A DNA stretch of 64,000 bases. It comes from Azospirillum brasilense (GTDB lineage Bacteria; Pseudomonadota; Alphaproteobacteria; Azospirillales; Azospirillaceae). Under the pieces are notes generated by a model. The model saw nothing but the letters and a program-made list of their open reading frames with translations. It was not told the origin of the DNA and made no database searches. Where the stretch lies: NCBI RefSeq assembly GCF_001315015.1, contig NZ_CP012915.1, forward strand, positions 682,001 to 746,000, in the 5' to 3' direction. The position numbers were made by a program, and so were the translations under genes. Shown here one piece after another: positions 1 through 8,921 of this stretch. Each line of letters begins with the position of its first letter. Position 1 is the stretch's first letter.

Positions 1-669
1 GCGCCGGTGCCCGGCGCCAAGCCGGCCGCCGCGCCGGAGGGGACGACCGGAGCGCCCGTCTACCAGCCGGGGCAGGCCCCGACATCGCTGCGCCCCCCCG
101 GCCAGAAGCCCGTCGTTCCCGAACCGGCGCCCGCGCCGCGTGTCGTCGAGGCCCCTCCAGCCCCGACCCCGCCGCCGGCCCAGGAGGTCGCCGCCGCCCC
201 GCCCCCGCCGCCGAAGGCGGTGGAGCAGCCGACGCCGCAGCGCGCCACCGGGCGGCTGCTCTGGCCGGTGAAGGGGAAGGTGATCTCGACCTTCGGGCCG
301 AAGCCGGACGGTCTGCATAACGACGGCCTGAACATCGCCGCCAGCAAGGGAACGACGGTGGTCGCCGCCGACAACGGCGTGGTTGCCTACGCCGGCAACG
401 AACTGCGCGGCTTCGGCAACCTGCTGCTGGTGAAGCATTCGGACGGCTTCATCACCGCCTACGCCCATCTCGACCGCATCGACGTGGAGCGGGGCGTGGC
501 GGTGAAGCGCGGGCAGGCCATCGGAACGGTCGGTCAGACCGGATCGGTGACGAGCCCGCAGCTTCATTTCGAACTGCGCAAGGGCAGCCAGGCGGTCGAC
601 CCGCGCGACCGCATGGAGCCGCGGGTCACCGAAGGGGCTTCTCCAGACGGCCAGCCAGGTCCTGGATGA
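1..669 (+). CDS. M23/LytM-domain protein, NlpD/EnvC-like, 5'-partial
   Basis: The frame is open from base 1, so the N-terminus lies outside the window. The visible part is a Pro/Ala-rich linker (about residues 1-80) followed by a LytM/M23 fold (about 82-205). The usual zinc ligands look lost: where active enzymes have H-x-G-x-D this one has N-D-G-L-N, and the HxH motif reads QLH in SPQLHFELR. By analogy with E. coli NlpD and EnvC it is probably a non-catalytic periplasmic activator of cell-wall amidases, not a peptidase. Its last 44 bases overlap the 3' end of the convergent DUF815 gene. The family is clear; the lack of activity is inferred from the missing ligands. Confidence 0.85.
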   Translation, partial: APVPGAKPAAAPEGTTGAPVYQPGQAPTSLRPPGQKPVVPEPAPAPRVVEAPPAPTPPPAQEVAAAPPPPPKAVEQPTPQRATGRLLWPVKGKVISTFGPKPDGLHNDGLNIAASKGTTVVAADNGVVAYAGNELRGFGNLLLVKHSDGFITAYAHLDRIDVERGVAVKRGQAIGTVGQTGSVTSPQLHFELRKGSQAVDPRDRMEPRVTEGASPDGQPGPG

Positions 670-1483
670 ACTGCCAGGCCACCCGGCCGGAGCGGCTGCC
701 GCGGGTCACCGACCACTCCACGGCCTCGGCCCGCAGCTGCTCCGCCGGGATGTCCAGCCCGAAGCGGGCGGCGTAGCCCTCGATCATCGCGAAGTAGGTC
801 GGCTGGTCGCAGTTGTGGAAGCCCAACCACAGGCCGAAGCGGTCGGACAGCGACACCTTCTCCTCGACCGCCTCCGCCGGGTTGATGGCGGTGGACCGCT
901 CGTTCTCGATCATGTCGCGCGGCATCAGGTGGCGGCGGTTGGAGGTGGCGTAGAACACCACATTCTCCGGACGCCCCTCGATCCCGCCTTCCAGAACCGC
1001 CTTCAGCGACTTGTAGTGGGCGTCGTCATGGTCGAAGGACAGGTCGTCGCAGAACAGGATGAAGCGGCGCGGCTCGTCCTTCAGCCGGGCGAGCAGGCGG
1101 GGCAGGGTGGGGATGTCCTCGCGGTGGATCTCCACCAGCGCCAGCGTGCCGGGATGGTCCTGGGCCACCGCGGCGTGCACCGATTTGACCAGCGAGCTCT
1201 TGCCCATGCCGCGCGAGCCCCAGAGCAGGGCGTTGTTGGCCGGCAGGCCCGTGGCGAAGCGGGTGGTGTTGTCCAGCAGGATGTCGCGCTGCCGCTCCAC
1301 GCCGCGCAACAGGCCAATTTCCACCCGGTTGACGGAGGGCACCGGCTCCAGCCGGTCGGGATCGGCGTGCCAGACGAAGGCGTCGGCGGCACCGAGGTCG
1401 AGCCGGCCGGGCGGCGGCGGGGCAAGCCGTTCCAGGGCCTCGGCGATGCGGGTGAGGAGGGGCAGCAGTTGGGCGTCCGACAT
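626..1483 (-). CDS. DUF815 family AAA+ ATP-binding protein
   Basis: This 285-residue protein has a Walker A motif GSRGMGKSS (about residue 90), a Walker B-like FILFCDDLSF and a conserved sensor-like YATSNRRHL, all typical of the DUF815 (COG2607) group of AAA+ ATPases. The start at 1483 is chosen because GAAGGA lies just upstream and the encoded N-terminus (MSDAQLLPLL) fits the family; a longer open frame upstream is antisense to the next gene. The cellular role of the family is not established. It is transcribed away from the oxygenase-like gene and converges with the LytM gene. Confidence 0.9.
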   Translation of the reverse strand: MSDAQLLPLLTRIAEALERLAPPPPGRLDLGAADAFVWHADPDRLEPVPSVNRVEIGLLRGVERQRDILLDNTTRFATGLPANNALLWGSRGMGKSSLVKSVHAAVAQDHPGTLALVEIHREDIPTLPRLLARLKDEPRRFILFCDDLSFDHDDAHYKSLKAVLEGGIEGRPENVVFYATSNRRHLMPRDMIENERSTAINPAEAVEEKVSLSDRFGLWLGFHNCDQPTYFAMIEGYAARFGLDIPAEQLRAEAVEWSVTRGSRSGRVAWQFIQDLAGRLEKPLR

Positions 1484-1621
1484 CGTGTTCCTTCGCAGGC
1501 GTTTCTTCCGGTTTCGTTGCGCCGACCCTAACCCGCCGGCGCGCCGCCGGACAAGGCACCGCGCTTGCGGGGGAGGGGTGCGCGCCGCTAAGGTGCGTGC
1601 AACGCGAACCGAGGGGCGGCC

Positions 1622-2362
1622 ATGCACGCAGAACGTTCCGCCGATCTCCCCAATCCGGCCGGGAGCGCCGACCATGTCCTGCGGCGGCTGGAGGAAACGC
1701 CCCTTCGCGAGGACCCCTTCCCGCATCTGGTGGTGCCGGACGCCCTGCCGGCGGACCTCTACGCCCGCGCCGTCGCCCAATGGCCAAAGTTCGAGGCGCT
1801 GGCCCTCCTGCAGATGGACACGCTGCCCCAGCGCCATCAGATGGTGCTGACCGACCGCGCCCTGAGGGAGATGGAGCCGGAGGCCGGTGCGGCCTGGCGG
1901 GAGGTCCGCGATTGCCTGTTCGGGCCGGAGACGCTGAAGCGGCTGGCGCCGCGCTTTCCCTCGCTCGCCGCCAAGCTGGAGACGCCCGCCGCGGCCCGGC
2001 CGGCCATGGTCTACGCACGGCTGGTCGAGGACCATGCGGGCCACGCCATGCTGCCCCACACCGACGTGTTCGGCACCTTCCTATCCATGTTGCTCTACAT
2101 GCCGGCGGACGGCCGCCGCCCCGATCTCGGGACGGCGCTGTACCGGCCGCGCGACCCGTCCTTCTCCGCCAACGCCGGACGGTCGACCGAGCGGTTCCCG
2201 CGCGCGGATTTCGAGCTGGCCGGCACCGCGCCCTTCCTGCCGAACCATCTGCTGGCCTACGCGCCCTCCGACCGCTCCTTCCACGGGGTGGAGCCCGTGG
2301 AGGCGCCCTGCGTGCGCCGCTTCCTGCTTCTCTTTGCCGTGATGGACAGCCGCGGCCCTTGA
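1622..2362 (+). CDS. 2-oxoglutarate/Fe(II)-dependent oxygenase-like protein
   Basis: This 246-residue protein looks like a 2OG-Fe(II) dioxygenase fold. It has the metal-binding H-x-D as PHTDVFGT (about residue 142) and a distal SFHGVEPV histidine (about residue 220) followed by an Arg in CVRRF that could bind 2-oxoglutarate. The N-terminal DPFPHLVVPDALP resembles the start of prolyl-hydroxylase-type proteins. GAGGGG precedes the ATG. The substrate is unknown. It stands alone and is divergent from the DUF815 gene; the 138-base gap between them probably holds both promoters. Confidence 0.75.
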   Translation: MHAERSADLPNPAGSADHVLRRLEETPLREDPFPHLVVPDALPADLYARAVAQWPKFEALALLQMDTLPQRHQMVLTDRALREMEPEAGAAWREVRDCLFGPETLKRLAPRFPSLAAKLETPAAARPAMVYARLVEDHAGHAMLPHTDVFGTFLSMLLYMPADGRRPDLGTALYRPRDPSFSANAGRSTERFPRADFELAGTAPFLPNHLLAYAPSDRSFHGVEPVEAPCVRRFLLLFAVMDSRGP

Positions 2363-2388
2363 AGCCCGGCGGGCGTACCCCTATTCCA

Positions 2389-2416
2389 TTGCATCGACGG
2401 CCCGGACCGTTATAGT
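2389..2416 (+). promoter_or_regulatory. Putative sigma70-type promoter of yajC-secD-secF
   Basis: TTGCAT (2389-2394) and TATAGT (2411-2416) are separated by 16 bases, in a short relatively AT-rich stretch about 60 bases before the yajC start. This was found by eye and has no experimental support. Confidence 0.4.
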
Positions 2417-2473
2417 CGCCGCGTCCGCGAGCGCCCGCTGCGCCTTCGGAACCAAACCACAGGGAGCCTCCAG

Positions 2474-2845
2474 ATGTTCGTTTCGACGGCCTATGCACAG
2501 ACCGCCGCGCCCGCCGCCGGTGGGGCCGACATGATCGTGCAGTTCCTGCCGCTGATCCTGATCTTCGTCGTCTTCTATTTCCTGCTGATCCGTCCGCAGC
2601 AGAAGAAGATGAAGGAACACAAGGGCATGCTGGAGTCCATCCGTCGCGGCGACCGCGTGGTGACCGGCGGCGGCATCATCGGCACCGTCACCAAGGTGGG
2701 CCCGGAGGACGAACTTCAGGTCGAGATCGCCGAGAACGTCCGTGTCCGCGTCATGCGCTCCACCGTGAACCTCGTGCTGTCGAAGTCCGAGCCGGCCAAG
2801 AGCGCCGACGAGAAGGCTGAAGAAAAGGTCGTGGACCGCAAGTAA
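2474..2845 (+). CDS. yajC: Preprotein translocase subunit YajC
   Basis: YajC is the small single-span inner-membrane partner of SecDF in the Sec translocon. The 123-residue product has one transmembrane helix (about residues 21-39), then the family hallmark LLIRPQQKK and the soluble SH3-like part GDRVVTGGGIIGTV, and a charged Lys/Glu tail. AGGGAG precedes the ATG. It is followed after 36 bases by secD, the standard yajC-secD-secF order. Confidence 0.97.
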   Translation: MFVSTAYAQTAAPAAGGADMIVQFLPLILIFVVFYFLLIRPQQKKMKEHKGMLESIRRGDRVVTGGGIIGTVTKVGPEDELQVEIAENVRVRVMRSTVNLVLSKSEPAKSADEKAEEKVVDRK

Positions 2846-2881
2846 CGCGGTTCTCCGGTAGCGAACGGGACTGGTTTACGA

Positions 2882-4480
2882 ATGCTGTATTTTCCGCGCT
2901 GGAAGATTTTTCTGATCGTCGCGATCTGCGTGCTCGGGACCATCCTCACGCTGCCGAATTTTTTCAGCCGCGAGACGTTGTCGGCCCTGCCGAACTGGTA
3001 CGCGCACAACCGCGTCAACCTCGGCCTCGACCTGCGCGGCGGGTCGCACCTGCTGCTCGAGGTGGACATGGGCGCGGTCATCCGTGACCGCGTCGAAGGC
3101 CTGGTCGATTCGGCGCGCACCCAGCTCCGCAACGACAATGTCGGTTACACGGCGATCACCCCGGGCGACCGCGGCATCACCGTGCAGCTCCGCGACCCGG
3201 CGCAGGCCGACACGGCGGTGCGGGCGCTGCGCCAGCTCGCCAACACCATCGGCGGCGGACCGCTCGGCGGCGGCCAGCCGGATCTGGAGGTCACCTCCGG
3301 CGGCGGCAGCGTCACCGCCCGGTTGAGCGAGATCGCCCTGCGCGAGCGCGCCACCCAGGCCATCGAGCAGTCCATCGAGATCGTGCGGCGCCGCATCGAT
3401 GAGACCGGCGTCAACGAGCCGACCATCGCCCGCCAGGGCGCCGACCGCATCCTGGTCCAGCTTCCCGGCGTCGAGGACCCCGACCGCGTGAAGCGTCTTC
3501 TCGGCACCACCGCGAAGATGACCTTCCGTCTGGTCGACATGAACGCCGACCCGAGCGCCGGCCGCGCCCCTCCGGGCACCGACATCCTTCCCTCGGCGGA
3601 AGGCGGGCGGGCGCAGAGCGCCTACGTCATCCGCAAGAAGGTCGAGGTGGACGGCGCCAACCTGACCAACGCCACCGCGGGCAGCAACCCGCAGACCGGC
3701 GAATGGGTGGTCAATTTCGAATTCGACAGCATCGGCGCCCGCCGCTTCGCCGACGTGACCCGTGCCAACGTCGGCCGGCCCTTCGCCATCGTGCTCGACA
3801 ACAAGGTCATCAGCGCCCCGGTGATCCGCGAGCCGATCACCGGCGGACGCGGCCAGATCAGCGGCAGCTTCACCGCCGCCGACGCCAACGACCTCGCCGT
3901 CCTGCTGCGCGCCGGCGCACTGCCGGCCCCGCTGAAGGTGATCGAGGAGCGCACGGTCGGCCCCGACCTCGGCGCCGATTCGATCCGCGCCGGCCTGATG
4001 TCGGTGGGAATCGGCTTCGTGCTGGTCTGCGCCTACATGATCGCCGCCTACGGCCTGTTCGGGGCTTTCGCCTGCTTCGCGCTGCTGGTCAACACCGTTC
4101 TGACGCTGGCCGCGCTGTCGCTGCTCCAGGCGACGCTGACGCTGCCGGGCATCGCCGGCGTCCTGCTGTCGCTCGGTCTGGCGGTCGACGCCAACATCCT
4201 GATCAACGAGCGCATCCGCGAGGAAACGAAGAAGGGCCGCGGCGTCTTCGGCTCGGTCGAGGCCGGCTTCAGCCGCGCCTATTCCACCATCGTGGACGCC
4301 AACCTGACCACCGCCATCAAGATGGCCATCCTGTTCGTGCTGGGCACCGGCGCGATCAAGGGCTTCGCCGTCACCATCACCTTCGGCATCCTGATTTCGC
4401 TGTTCACGGCCACCGTGCTCGTGCGTCTCATGATGGTCAGTTGGCTGCGCAAGACGCGGCCGGCCGTCCTGCCGGTGTAA
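2882..4480 (+). CDS. secD: Protein translocase subunit SecD
   Basis: SecD works with SecF to use the proton gradient to pull exported proteins through the Sec channel. The 532-residue protein has a first membrane helix (about 8-27), the DLRGGSHLLLEVD motif, a large periplasmic domain, and five more helices in the C-terminal third with the RND-type signature LSLGLAVDANILINERIREE. The length is normal. GGGA lies upstream of the ATG. It sits 12 bases before secF, so the two are co-transcribed. Confidence 0.98.
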   Translation: MLYFPRWKIFLIVAICVLGTILTLPNFFSRETLSALPNWYAHNRVNLGLDLRGGSHLLLEVDMGAVIRDRVEGLVDSARTQLRNDNVGYTAITPGDRGITVQLRDPAQADTAVRALRQLANTIGGGPLGGGQPDLEVTSGGGSVTARLSEIALRERATQAIEQSIEIVRRRIDETGVNEPTIARQGADRILVQLPGVEDPDRVKRLLGTTAKMTFRLVDMNADPSAGRAPPGTDILPSAEGGRAQSAYVIRKKVEVDGANLTNATAGSNPQTGEWVVNFEFDSIGARRFADVTRANVGRPFAIVLDNKVISAPVIREPITGGRGQISGSFTAADANDLAVLLRAGALPAPLKVIEERTVGPDLGADSIRAGLMSVGIGFVLVCAYMIAAYGLFGAFACFALLVNTVLTLAALSLLQATLTLPGIAGVLLSLGLAVDANILINERIREETKKGRGVFGSVEAGFSRAYSTIVDANLTTAIKMAILFVLGTGAIKGFAVTITFGILISLFTATVLVRLMMVSWLRKTRPAVLPV

Positions 4481-4492
4481 GAGGTCATTCCC

Positions 4493-5446
4493 ATGTTCCG
4501 GCTTCGTCTGGTCCCTGACAACACCAACATCCAGTTCATGCGCGGGCGACACGCCGGCCTGATCGTGTCGGCGTTCCTGTCGATCGCGTCGGTGGTGCTG
4601 TTCTTCTATCCCGGCCTTAATTACGGCATCGACTTCCGCGGCGGCATCGTCATCGAAGCGCGCACGCCGCAGGCCGCCGACTTTGCCTCGCTGCGCCACA
4701 CGCTCGGTCAGCTCAATCTCGGGCAGGTGGCGTTGCAGGAGTTCGGCTCGCCCCAGGACGTGCTGATCCGTCTGGAACGCCAGCCGGGGGATGACGCCGC
4801 CCAGCAGGTGGCCGCCGACAAGGTGAGGGCCACGCTCGCCCAGGAGCTTCCCGGCACCACCGTGCGCCGCGTCGAGGCGGTTGGCGCGTCGGTCAGCGGC
4901 GAGCTGTTCTTCAACGGCATGCTGGCGCTCGGCCTCGCGCTGCTGGCGATGCTCGTCTACATCTGGTTCCGCTTCGAATGGCAGTTCGGTTTCGGCGCCA
5001 TCGTGACGCTGCTGCTGGACGTGACGAAGGTGGTCGGCTTCTACGCGATCACCGGGATGCAGTTCAACCTGACGGCCATCGCGGCGATCCTGACGATCAT
5101 GGGCTATTCGACCAACGACAAGGTCGTGGTCTATGACCGCATGCGCGAGAATCTGCGCATCTACAAGAAGATGCCGCTGCGCGAGTTGATCGACCGTTCG
5201 ATCAACGAGACGCTGAACCGCACGCTGGGCACCTCCATGTCGACGCTGCTGTCGATCCTGCCGCTGGCCTTCTTCGGCGGCGAGGCGTTGCAGGATTTCG
5301 GCATCGTGCTGATCTTCGGCATTTTCCTGGCGACCTCCTCGTCCATCTTCATCGCCGCCCCCATCTTGCTGTTCCTGGGCGAGAACCGGCTGCGCCGCAA
5401 CGCGCCGGCGGAGAACGCGGCCCCGGCCGCCAACCCGACGCCCTGA
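4493..5446 (+). CDS. secF: Protein translocase subunit SecF
   Basis: SecF is the partner of SecD in the inner-membrane SecDF complex. The 317-residue protein has GIDFRGG near the start of its periplasmic domain, six predicted helices, and the family motif GYSTNDKVVVYDRMREN (about residue 206). AGAGG precedes the ATG. It is followed 42 bases later by a Mth938-domain gene that is probably in the same transcript. Confidence 0.98.
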   Translation: MFRLRLVPDNTNIQFMRGRHAGLIVSAFLSIASVVLFFYPGLNYGIDFRGGIVIEARTPQAADFASLRHTLGQLNLGQVALQEFGSPQDVLIRLERQPGDDAAQQVAADKVRATLAQELPGTTVRRVEAVGASVSGELFFNGMLALGLALLAMLVYIWFRFEWQFGFGAIVTLLLDVTKVVGFYAITGMQFNLTAIAAILTIMGYSTNDKVVVYDRMRENLRIYKKMPLRELIDRSINETLNRTLGTSMSTLLSILPLAFFGGEALQDFGIVLIFGIFLATSSSIFIAAPILLFLGENRLRRNAPAENAAPAANPTP

Positions 5447-5488
5447 TCGGCCAAGCACAGACCGGCGAAAACAGGAAGCGGATCAGAG

Positions 5489-5866
5489 ATGGCGGACATC
5501 ACGCCGATCATCCCGTCGGACCGGCAGGTCATCGACGGCTACGGGGACGGGCAGTTCTGCGTGTCCGGGCAATGGCGCACCGGGGCGGTCGTGGTCCTTC
5601 CCGACCGCACGGAGCCCTGGCGCCCCCAGGACTTCGCCGCCCTCACGGCGGAGGACTTCGCCCCGGTCATCGGTGCGGAGCCGCGGGTGGAGTTTCTCCT
5701 GCTCGGCTCCGGCGCCCGGATGCAGCTTCTGCCCAAGGCCCTGCGCCAGAGCCTGCGCGACGCCGGTCTGGTGGTCGAGGTGATGGACACCGGGGCGGCC
5801 TGCCGCACTTACAACGTCCTGCTGGCCGAAGGCCGGCGGGTGGGGGCGGCGCTGCTGCCGGTGTGA
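5489..5866 (+). CDS. Mth938-like domain protein (NDUFAF3 relative)
   Basis: This 125-residue protein has the Mth938/DUF498 (COG3737) fold, seen in IDGYGDGQFCVSGQWRTGAV and in LLLGSGARMQLLPKALR. The eukaryotic member NDUFAF3 is a mitochondrial complex I assembly factor, and bacterial relatives are often found downstream of yajC-secD-secF, as here. The link to assembly of the bacterial NADH dehydrogenase is an inference from that homology. A strong bidirectional hairpin terminator follows its stop codon. Confidence 0.88.
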   Translation: MADITPIIPSDRQVIDGYGDGQFCVSGQWRTGAVVVLPDRTEPWRPQDFAALTAEDFAPVIGAEPRVEFLLLGSGARMQLLPKALRQSLRDAGLVVEVMDTGAACRTYNVLLAEGRRVGAALLPV

Positions 5867-5901
5867 GCCGGGTCGGAAGCCTGACCGGAAAAGACCAACA
5901 A

Positions 5902-5927
5902 AAAAGGCCCCCAATTGGGGGCCTTTT
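5902..5927. terminator. Bidirectional rho-independent terminator
   Basis: The stem GGCCCCC (5906-5912) pairs with GGGGGCC (5917-5923) around an AATT loop, with an A-run before and a T-run after, so it works on both strands. It lies between the convergent Mth938-like gene and sodB. Confidence 0.9.
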
Positions 5928-5951
5928 CCGTTCTGGCGATCCGGTAAAGGA

Positions 5952-6557
5952 TCAGGCCGGGGCCTTCGACAGGCGCTCGGCCACGAATTCCCAGTTCACC
6001 AGGCTCTCCAGGAACGCCTTCACGAAGTCCGCGCGGCGGTTCTGGTAGTCGACGTAGTAGGCGTGTTCCCACACGTCGGCGGTCAGCAGCGGGAAGTGGC
6101 CCTGGGCCAGCGGGGTATCGGCGTTGGAGGTCTTGGTGACCTTCAGCTTGCCGCCGTCGAGGTACAGCCACGCCCAGCCCGAGCCGAACTGGGTGATGGC
6201 GGCGTTCGAGAACTCTTCCTTGAACTTGTCGACGCTGCCGAAGTCGGCGATCAGGCGCTTCTCAAGCTCGCCCGGGATGGCGCCGCCACCGTTCTTCTTC
6301 ATGCTCTGCCAGTAGAAGGTGTGGTTCCACACCTGACCGGCGTTGTTGAACAGGCCCTGCTTGGAGGCGTCGCCGTAGCTCTGCTTGATGACGTCTTCCA
6401 GGCTGGCGTCGGCCAGCGGGCTGTCCTTCGTCAGGTTGTTGAGGTTGGTGACGTAGGTCTGGTGGTGCTTGTCGTGGTGCAGGTGCAGCGTCTCCGACGA
6501 CATGAACGGCTGCAGAGCATCATAGCCATACGGGAGCGGCGGCAGTTCGAACGCCAT
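5952..6557 (-). CDS. sodB: Superoxide dismutase, iron type
   Basis: This enzyme dismutates superoxide in the cytoplasm. The 201-residue protein carries the metal ligands in HHDKHHQTYV, WNHTFYW and DVWEHAYYVDYQNRR. It is assigned to the iron class because the active-site Gln sits in NNAGQVWNH and Ala replaces the MnSOD Gln in SNADTPL. GAGAGGG precedes the ATG. It lies 69 bases downstream of hpnE on the same strand and could be read through from the hpn operon or have its own promoter in that gap. Confidence 0.96.
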   Translation of the reverse strand: MAFELPPLPYGYDALQPFMSSETLHLHHDKHHQTYVTNLNNLTKDSPLADASLEDVIKQSYGDASKQGLFNNAGQVWNHTFYWQSMKKNGGGAIPGELEKRLIADFGSVDKFKEEFSNAAITQFGSGWAWLYLDGGKLKVTKTSNADTPLAQGHFPLLTADVWEHAYYVDYQNRRADFVKAFLESLVNWEFVAERLSKAPA

Positions 6558-6626
6558 TGAGTTACCCTCTCTTCTTGGATTGTCCCATCTCGGCCCGCGC
6601 CTTGGCGGCGCGGCACCTCCGTCCGC

Positions 6627-7937
6627 TCAAATAGGCCCGCGGCGCGGCAAAGTGAAGGCTGGAAAAAGGCCGAGGCGCGAAAAGGTGGTAATCCCAGCGG
6701 TCAGGACCGCCCGCGCGGCGAACTCGCCGGAGCGCACCGCACCTTCGAGTGTTGCCGGAAGCCCCATCTTCGTCCAATCGCCGGCCAGAACGAGGTTTTC
6801 CAAAGCGGTTCGGGCACCGGGGCGATTCGCCGCATGGACAGGGGACTGGTCCGGAGTCGCCCGGCGCTCCTTGATGATTCGGTACGGCGGCAGGGCCGCG
6901 CCGGGCGTGCCCAACGCCTTCGCCACGTCGCGCCACAGCGTAGCGGCGACGGTGTCGGTGGGCAGGGCGGCGAGCGCGTCGGCGTCGCTGACCGTCACCG
7001 ACAGCACGTCGCCGCGCAGGAACAGCCAGTCCGCCGTTCCACCCACCAGCCCGAGGAAGGGGAGGCCGCCCGGCAGCGCCGTCGCGGCGGGCAGGCGGAA
7101 GTGGGCGTTGACGATGGCCCGGCCGGCGGCGGGAACGGGCAGGGTCCTGGGAAGCAGGCGCCCGGCGATCCAGGCCGGCACCGCCAGAACCACCGCGTCG
7201 TCGTTGCCAAGCGCGATGCGCTCGCCATCCACCGACAGGGCCGCCACACGATCACCCGCGCGTTCCAGCCCGTTCACCCGCACTCCGGTGCGCAGCTCGG
7301 CGCCGTGCCGTTCCAGCCACGCCACCGCGGGTTCGACCAGGGCGGCGGACAGGCCCTTCTCGGCGAACAGGGGGCGGCAGGCGGCCTCGCCGCGCAGCAG
7401 CGTTTCCCGCAGCACGGCCCCGAACAGGCGGGCGGACACCCGCTCCGGCGCCCCGTTCATCACCGACACGGCCAGCGGCCGCCACAGGCGTTCGTACAGC
7501 GCTCCGTTGGGGGGCAGGGCGTCGGCGACCGCCGCCTCGGGGCGGGCGGTCAGCGTCCGCAAGGCGGCGAGGTAGTCGGCCGGGCGGCTTCCCGGCACGC
7601 GGCGGGCCTTGTCGAACAGCCACAGCCCGCCGGGCCGCAGGCACCAGCGCTCACCGTTGCCAAGGTCGAGGAAGGGAAAGGCAGCAGGGCGCAGCTCGGT
7701 CAGAGCGCCGCCGGCGCCGACCCGCTCCAGGTAGCCGAGCAGGGAGCGGTTGCCGCTGAGCGCCAGATGGCTGCCGTTGTCCACCACACGGTCCAGCGTG
7801 GCGTCGTAAAAGGAGCGGCAACGCCCCCCGGCCTGTGGCGCGCTCTCATGCAAGATGACCCGCCGCCCGGCCTCGGTCAGGCGGACGGCGGCGGACAGGC
7901 CGGCGAGGCCGGCGCCGACGATGTGGACGGTGCCCAA
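6627..7937 (-). CDS. hpnE: Hydroxysqualene dehydroxylase HpnE
   Basis: HpnE is the flavoenzyme that converts hydroxysqualene to squalene, the last step before cyclisation to hopanoids. The 436-residue protein starts with a dinucleotide-binding motif VHIVGAGLAGLSAAVRL and the amine-oxidase-type GGRCRSF, and ends with VLAGDWTKMGLPATLEGAVRSG typical of the squalene-associated FAD-dependent desaturase group. It is the last gene of hpnC-hpnD-hpnE, 9 bases after hpnD. No squalene-hopene cyclase gene (shc) is in the window. Confidence 0.95.
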   Translation of the reverse strand: MGTVHIVGAGLAGLSAAVRLTEAGRRVILHESAPQAGGRCRSFYDATLDRVVDNGSHLALSGNRSLLGYLERVGAGGALTELRPAAFPFLDLGNGERWCLRPGGLWLFDKARRVPGSRPADYLAALRTLTARPEAAVADALPPNGALYERLWRPLAVSVMNGAPERVSARLFGAVLRETLLRGEAACRPLFAEKGLSAALVEPAVAWLERHGAELRTGVRVNGLERAGDRVAALSVDGERIALGNDDAVVLAVPAWIAGRLLPRTLPVPAAGRAIVNAHFRLPAATALPGGLPFLGLVGGTADWLFLRGDVLSVTVSDADALAALPTDTVAATLWRDVAKALGTPGAALPPYRIIKERRATPDQSPVHAANRPGARTALENLVLAGDWTKMGLPATLEGAVRSGEFAARAVLTAGITTFSRLGLFPAFTLPRRGPI

Positions 7938-7946
7938 GCCGGCCCG

Positions 7947-8882
7947 TCAGGCGGCGGGCGGATAGCCGAGCGCGCAGCGCACGGCCACCAGCGCGCATTC
8001 GCGCTTGCCGACCCGCACCCGCCGGTCGAGATCGCGCCAGCCCCGCGCGCGCAGGCGCACCAGCAGCCGGTGGTAAAGCACCATCATGGCGACCGCCGCC
8101 CACAGCGAGCCACGCCGCCCGGCGGCCTGCCCCTCGGCCAGCGCCCGTCGCGCCTCGGCGAAGCGTTCCTCGGCCAGCACGGCCAGCGCCTCGCAGGTCT
8201 GCGGCAGGTTGGGGTGGGTGAGCACGGTGGCGGGGTCGGAACTGCCGATGCCGGCGTCGTCGAGCAGTTCGCGCGGCAGGTAGAGGCGGCCGATTTCGGC
8301 GTCCTCCGTCAGGTCGCGCAGGATGTTGGTGAGCTGCAACGCTTCGCCCAGCGCCAGGGCGAAGGCCTCGGTGGAGGCGTCGGCCCGGTCGAAGACGCGA
8401 ATCGCCAGCATGCCAACCGCGCCGGCGACGCGTCGGCAATAGAGTCGGAGAGTCGGCAACGCCGGGCCGGTCATGCCGCCGCTGCCGTTGCCGTCAGTGC
8501 CGCCGTCCGCCGGGATGTCCATCGCCATGCCGTCGATCAGCGCTTCCAGCTCGCCCCGCGGCAGGCCGTAACGCTCGATGGCGCCCTTCAGCGCGGCCCC
8601 CAGCGAGCTGGACGGTGCGCCGCCGGCGTAGAGCCCGCGAATTTCGGTCCTCCAAGCGTCGAGCGCCGCGCGCTTCTCCGCGGGCTCTCCAGGCTCGTCG
8701 GCGATGTCGTCGATTCGCCGGCAGAAGGCGTAGATGGCGAACATCGCCGCCCGCTTCGAGCGGGGGAGAAGCAGCATCGGCCAGTAGAAGGTGCTGCCCG
8801 ACCGTCCGGTCACCGCCGCCGCCGCGGCAGCCGGGCTGCCGGCGGTGTCGCTCTGCGTCGAATCCAGCGATGGCTGCGGCAT
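7947..8882 (-). CDS. hpnD: Presqualene diphosphate synthase HpnD
   Basis: HpnD joins two farnesyl diphosphates to presqualene diphosphate. The 311-residue squalene/phytoene synthase-family protein has both Asp-rich metal motifs, DDIADE (about residue 57) and TNILRDLTEDAEIGRLYLP (about 180), and the N-terminal SGSTFYWPMLLLP. It lies 39 bases after hpnC and 9 bases before hpnE, so the three form one operon. Confidence 0.95.
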   Translation of the reverse strand: MPQPSLDSTQSDTAGSPAAAAAAVTGRSGSTFYWPMLLLPRSKRAAMFAIYAFCRRIDDIADEPGEPAEKRAALDAWRTEIRGLYAGGAPSSSLGAALKGAIERYGLPRGELEALIDGMAMDIPADGGTDGNGSGGMTGPALPTLRLYCRRVAGAVGMLAIRVFDRADASTEAFALALGEALQLTNILRDLTEDAEIGRLYLPRELLDDAGIGSSDPATVLTHPNLPQTCEALAVLAEERFAEARRALAEGQAAGRRGSLWAAVAMMVLYHRLLVRLRARGWRDLDRRVRVGKRECALVAVRCALGYPPAA

Positions 8883-8921
8883 ACGTCGGTCCTGCGTGGT
8901 GGCGGTCGATGGGGGCGGAGT

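Noticed and set aside
2876..5458. 860-codon minus-strand frame over secD-secF
   Set aside because: Antisense shadow of the Sec genes; His/Arg/Gln-rich translation without domain patterns.
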